Shown: positions 6,436 through 7,664 of the stretch, in pieces
How the letters are laid out: the number at the start of each line of letters is the position of its first letter
How positions within the stretch are numbered: the stretch's first letter is position 1
NCBI GenBank assembly: GCA_014378085.1
Contig: JACMOJ010000139.1
Span: forward strand, 1-7,664
Direction: 5' to 3'
From: Burkholderiales bacterium
GTDB taxonomy: Bacteria > Pseudomonadota > Gammaproteobacteria > Burkholderiales > Usitatibacteraceae
DNA: 7,664 nucleotides
Position numbers and translations under genes: made by a program
The notes under the pieces: generated by a model
The model's database searches: none
What the model saw: only the letters and a program-made list of their open reading frames with translations
Told to the model about the DNA's origin: nothing

Positions 6436-7431
6436 TCACTCGGCCTTCGCTTCGCGCGCAAGTAGCGCCTTCACCGCATCGCGAGGATCGGCGTCGTGAA
6501 ACAGCACGGCGTTCACTGCTTCGGTAATGGGCATGTTGACGTTGTGCTTATGGGCAAGTTCGAGTGCCGCTGCCGCCGAATTGACACCTTCGGCGACATG
6601 GCCGAGATCACGCAGGACATCGCCGAGTGATTTTCCTTCCGCCAACAACATGCCGACTTTGCGGTTGCGTGAAAGGCTGCCCGTCGCGGTGAGAATGAGA
6701 TCGCCCATGCCGGTGAGCCCCATAAACGTTTCTGGCTTGCCGCCCATCGCCACACCGAGCCGTACCATCTCGGCAAGCCCGCGTGTAATCAGCGCGGCTC
6801 GCGCGTTTAACCCGAGTTGCATACCGTCGCTGATCCCTGCAGCAATCGCCATGACATTTTTCAGCGCCCCGCCAAGCTCTACGCCGATCAAGTCTGACGA
6901 GGAATAAACACGCAGCGCATGGTTGTTAAGCGCAGCGGCGGTTTCCGCAGAGAACGATTCATCGTTAGCCGCGAGGGTTAAGGCGCACGGCAGTCCATTG
7001 GCAACTTCATTAGCAAAGCTCGGGCCGGATAACGCGCCGTATTTCGTGTCAGGTGGCACCAGCGCCGCGATGGTTTCGTGCGGCAGTTTGCCGGTCAGTT
7101 TGTCGAAGCCCTTACACGCCCAGATTATCGGCACCACGCCCGCTGCGCGTCTCGATTCGGCTAGTGTTGCTGCGACGGTTTCTGGCAGTCCGCTGGTCGA
7201 TGTCACAATCAATGCAAGATGCGCGTCGGCCAATGCCCCGCTGAACGACGCATTGACTGAAATTGCGCTGTCGAGTGTGATGCCCGGAAGATATTTTTCG
7301 TTTGTGCGACTCGCGAAGATGCGCTGCATTTGCGTCGCATCACGGCCCCACAACGTGACCTGGTGTTTGCGCGCCAACGCAATCGCCAGCGCCGTACCCC
7401 ATGCGCCTGCGCCGAGGACTGCGATCCGCAT
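6436..7431 (-). CDS. gpsA: NAD(P)-dependent glycerol-3-phosphate dehydrogenase
   Basis: This cytoplasmic enzyme reduces dihydroxyacetone phosphate to sn-glycerol 3-phosphate, the backbone for phospholipids. The 331-residue product has the usual length. The Rossmann dinucleotide loop GAGAWG is at residues 7-12. WACKGFD (104-110) and SGPSFA (135-140) follow, then the catalytic-lysine segment GGALKNVMAIAAGI with Lys191, NARAALITRGLAEM, and GLTGMGDL. SRNRKVG contains Arg255 and Asn256, the residues that contact the cofactor in the family. Nothing is missing. The ATG at 7431 is only three bases after the stop of the SH3-domain gene, so it is translated from the same transcript. argB follows after 93 bases on the same strand. 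As I recall, gpsA lies next to secB in many betaproteobacteria; what lies further upstream here is outside the window. Confidence 0.98.
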   Translation of the reverse strand: MRIAVLGAGAWGTALAIALARKHQVTLWGRDATQMQRIFASRTNEKYLPGITLDSAISVNASFSGALADAHLALIVTSTSGLPETVAATLAESRRAAGVVPIIWACKGFDKLTGKLPHETIAALVPPDTKYGALSGPSFANEVANGLPCALTLAANDESFSAETAAALNNHALRVYSSSDLIGVELGGALKNVMAIAAGISDGMQLGLNARAALITRGLAEMVRLGVAMGGKPETFMGLTGMGDLILTATGSLSRNRKVGMLLAEGKSLGDVLRDLGHVAEGVNSAAAALELAHKHNVNMPITEAVNAVLFHDADPRDAVKALLAREAKAE

Positions 7432-7434
7432 AAT

Positions 7435-7664
7435 TTAATCGCCCCAGACCTGCGTTAAACGGACGAACCCCGTTTGACCGTCGCGGTGTTTAACGGGCAA
7501 CCAGCCGTCTTGTTGCGACCCGAGAACTTCCAATACCACCGTGCGTTGCGCCTCGAATACTAGCGACGCGCTGGCAGATGCTGCCGCCCGCACGGCAGCA
7601 GAAGCGGCCGAAATTTGCACGAGACGACGCTCGCCTAAGGTGGCGTTTTCCACCCAACCGACAA
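7435..7664 (-). CDS. SH3-domain (SH3b) protein, C-terminal part; 5' end outside window
   Basis: The minus-strand frame is open from the window edge to TAA at 7435-7437. The visible 76 residues read VGWVENATLGERR, then an Ala/Ser-rich stretch VRAAASASASLVFEAQ, then VVLEVLGSQQDGWLPVKHRD and TGFVRLTQVWG. The order V-R-x...L..G..V.V.....GW..V....G..GFV is the bacterial SH3 pattern, found in periplasmic or cell-surface proteins that bind peptidoglycan. The GWV just inside the window edge may be the end of an earlier SH3 repeat. A GTG at 7653-7651 could be mistaken for the start, but it falls inside the domain sequence and the frame runs on, so the true start and any signal peptide are beyond the window. 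It lies 3 bases upstream of gpsA and is probably co-transcribed. Confidence 0.75.
   Translation of the reverse strand, partial: VGWVENATLGERRLVQISAASAAVRAAASASASLVFEAQRTVVLEVLGSQQDGWLPVKHRDGQTGFVRLTQVWGD

Noticed and set aside
6923..7438. 171-codon plus-strand frame opposite gpsA
   Set aside because: Shadow of gpsA in GC-rich coding DNA; no recognisable domain and no ribosome binding site.

Overview
The window reads as chromosomal DNA from a betaproteobacterium. This rests on gene content and protein character (NudB/YbhP/ClsB-type operon, ArgB with an N-terminal helix, a proteobacterial GpsA, RAYT-type repeats with a GGGGACAGACC core). No taxonomic marker is present, so the assignment is an inference; genus cannot be told.

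Layout. (1) Positions 1-1284 are an accessory, decayed region. It opens with the C-terminal end of a REP-associated tyrosine transposase (RAYT), followed by a 29-bp motif. Next come a putative small lipoprotein gene and a truncated HNH-type gene on the opposite strand. The same 29-bp motif then appears in inverted orientation, leading into the first 35 codons of another RAYT gene that is cut off by a second direct copy of its own leader. (2) A tRNA-Gly(CCC) gene with its own terminator lies on the minus strand, its 3' end facing the accessory region. (3) A minus-strand EamA/DMT-family transporter diverges from a plus-strand operon. (4) That operon is nudB (Nudix), an endonuclease/exonuclease/phosphatase protein (ybhP-like) and cardiolipin synthase clsB, with short spacing and a TTGA overlap. 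clsB has an in-frame amber codon between its two HKD motifs. (5) On the minus strand, converging on clsB, are the partial gene of an SH3-domain protein, gpsA and argB.

How the genes relate. gpsA makes sn-glycerol 3-phosphate, the phospholipid precursor, and clsB makes cardiolipin or related phospholipids, so membrane lipid synthesis is represented on both sides of the convergent junction. nudB probably serves folate synthesis or nucleotide-pool cleaning. argB is the second step of arginine synthesis.

The most unusual item is ArgB. It carries an in-frame, roughly 82-residue, acid-free Lys/Ala/Pro-rich tail built from 10-residue repeats, like the tails of histone-H1-like bacterial proteins. 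A strong ribosome binding site lies at the start of the tail, and there is no alternative start between tail and kinase. Other points of interest are the amber-split clsB, the nested RAYT debris, and an A at T-loop position 55 of the tRNA.
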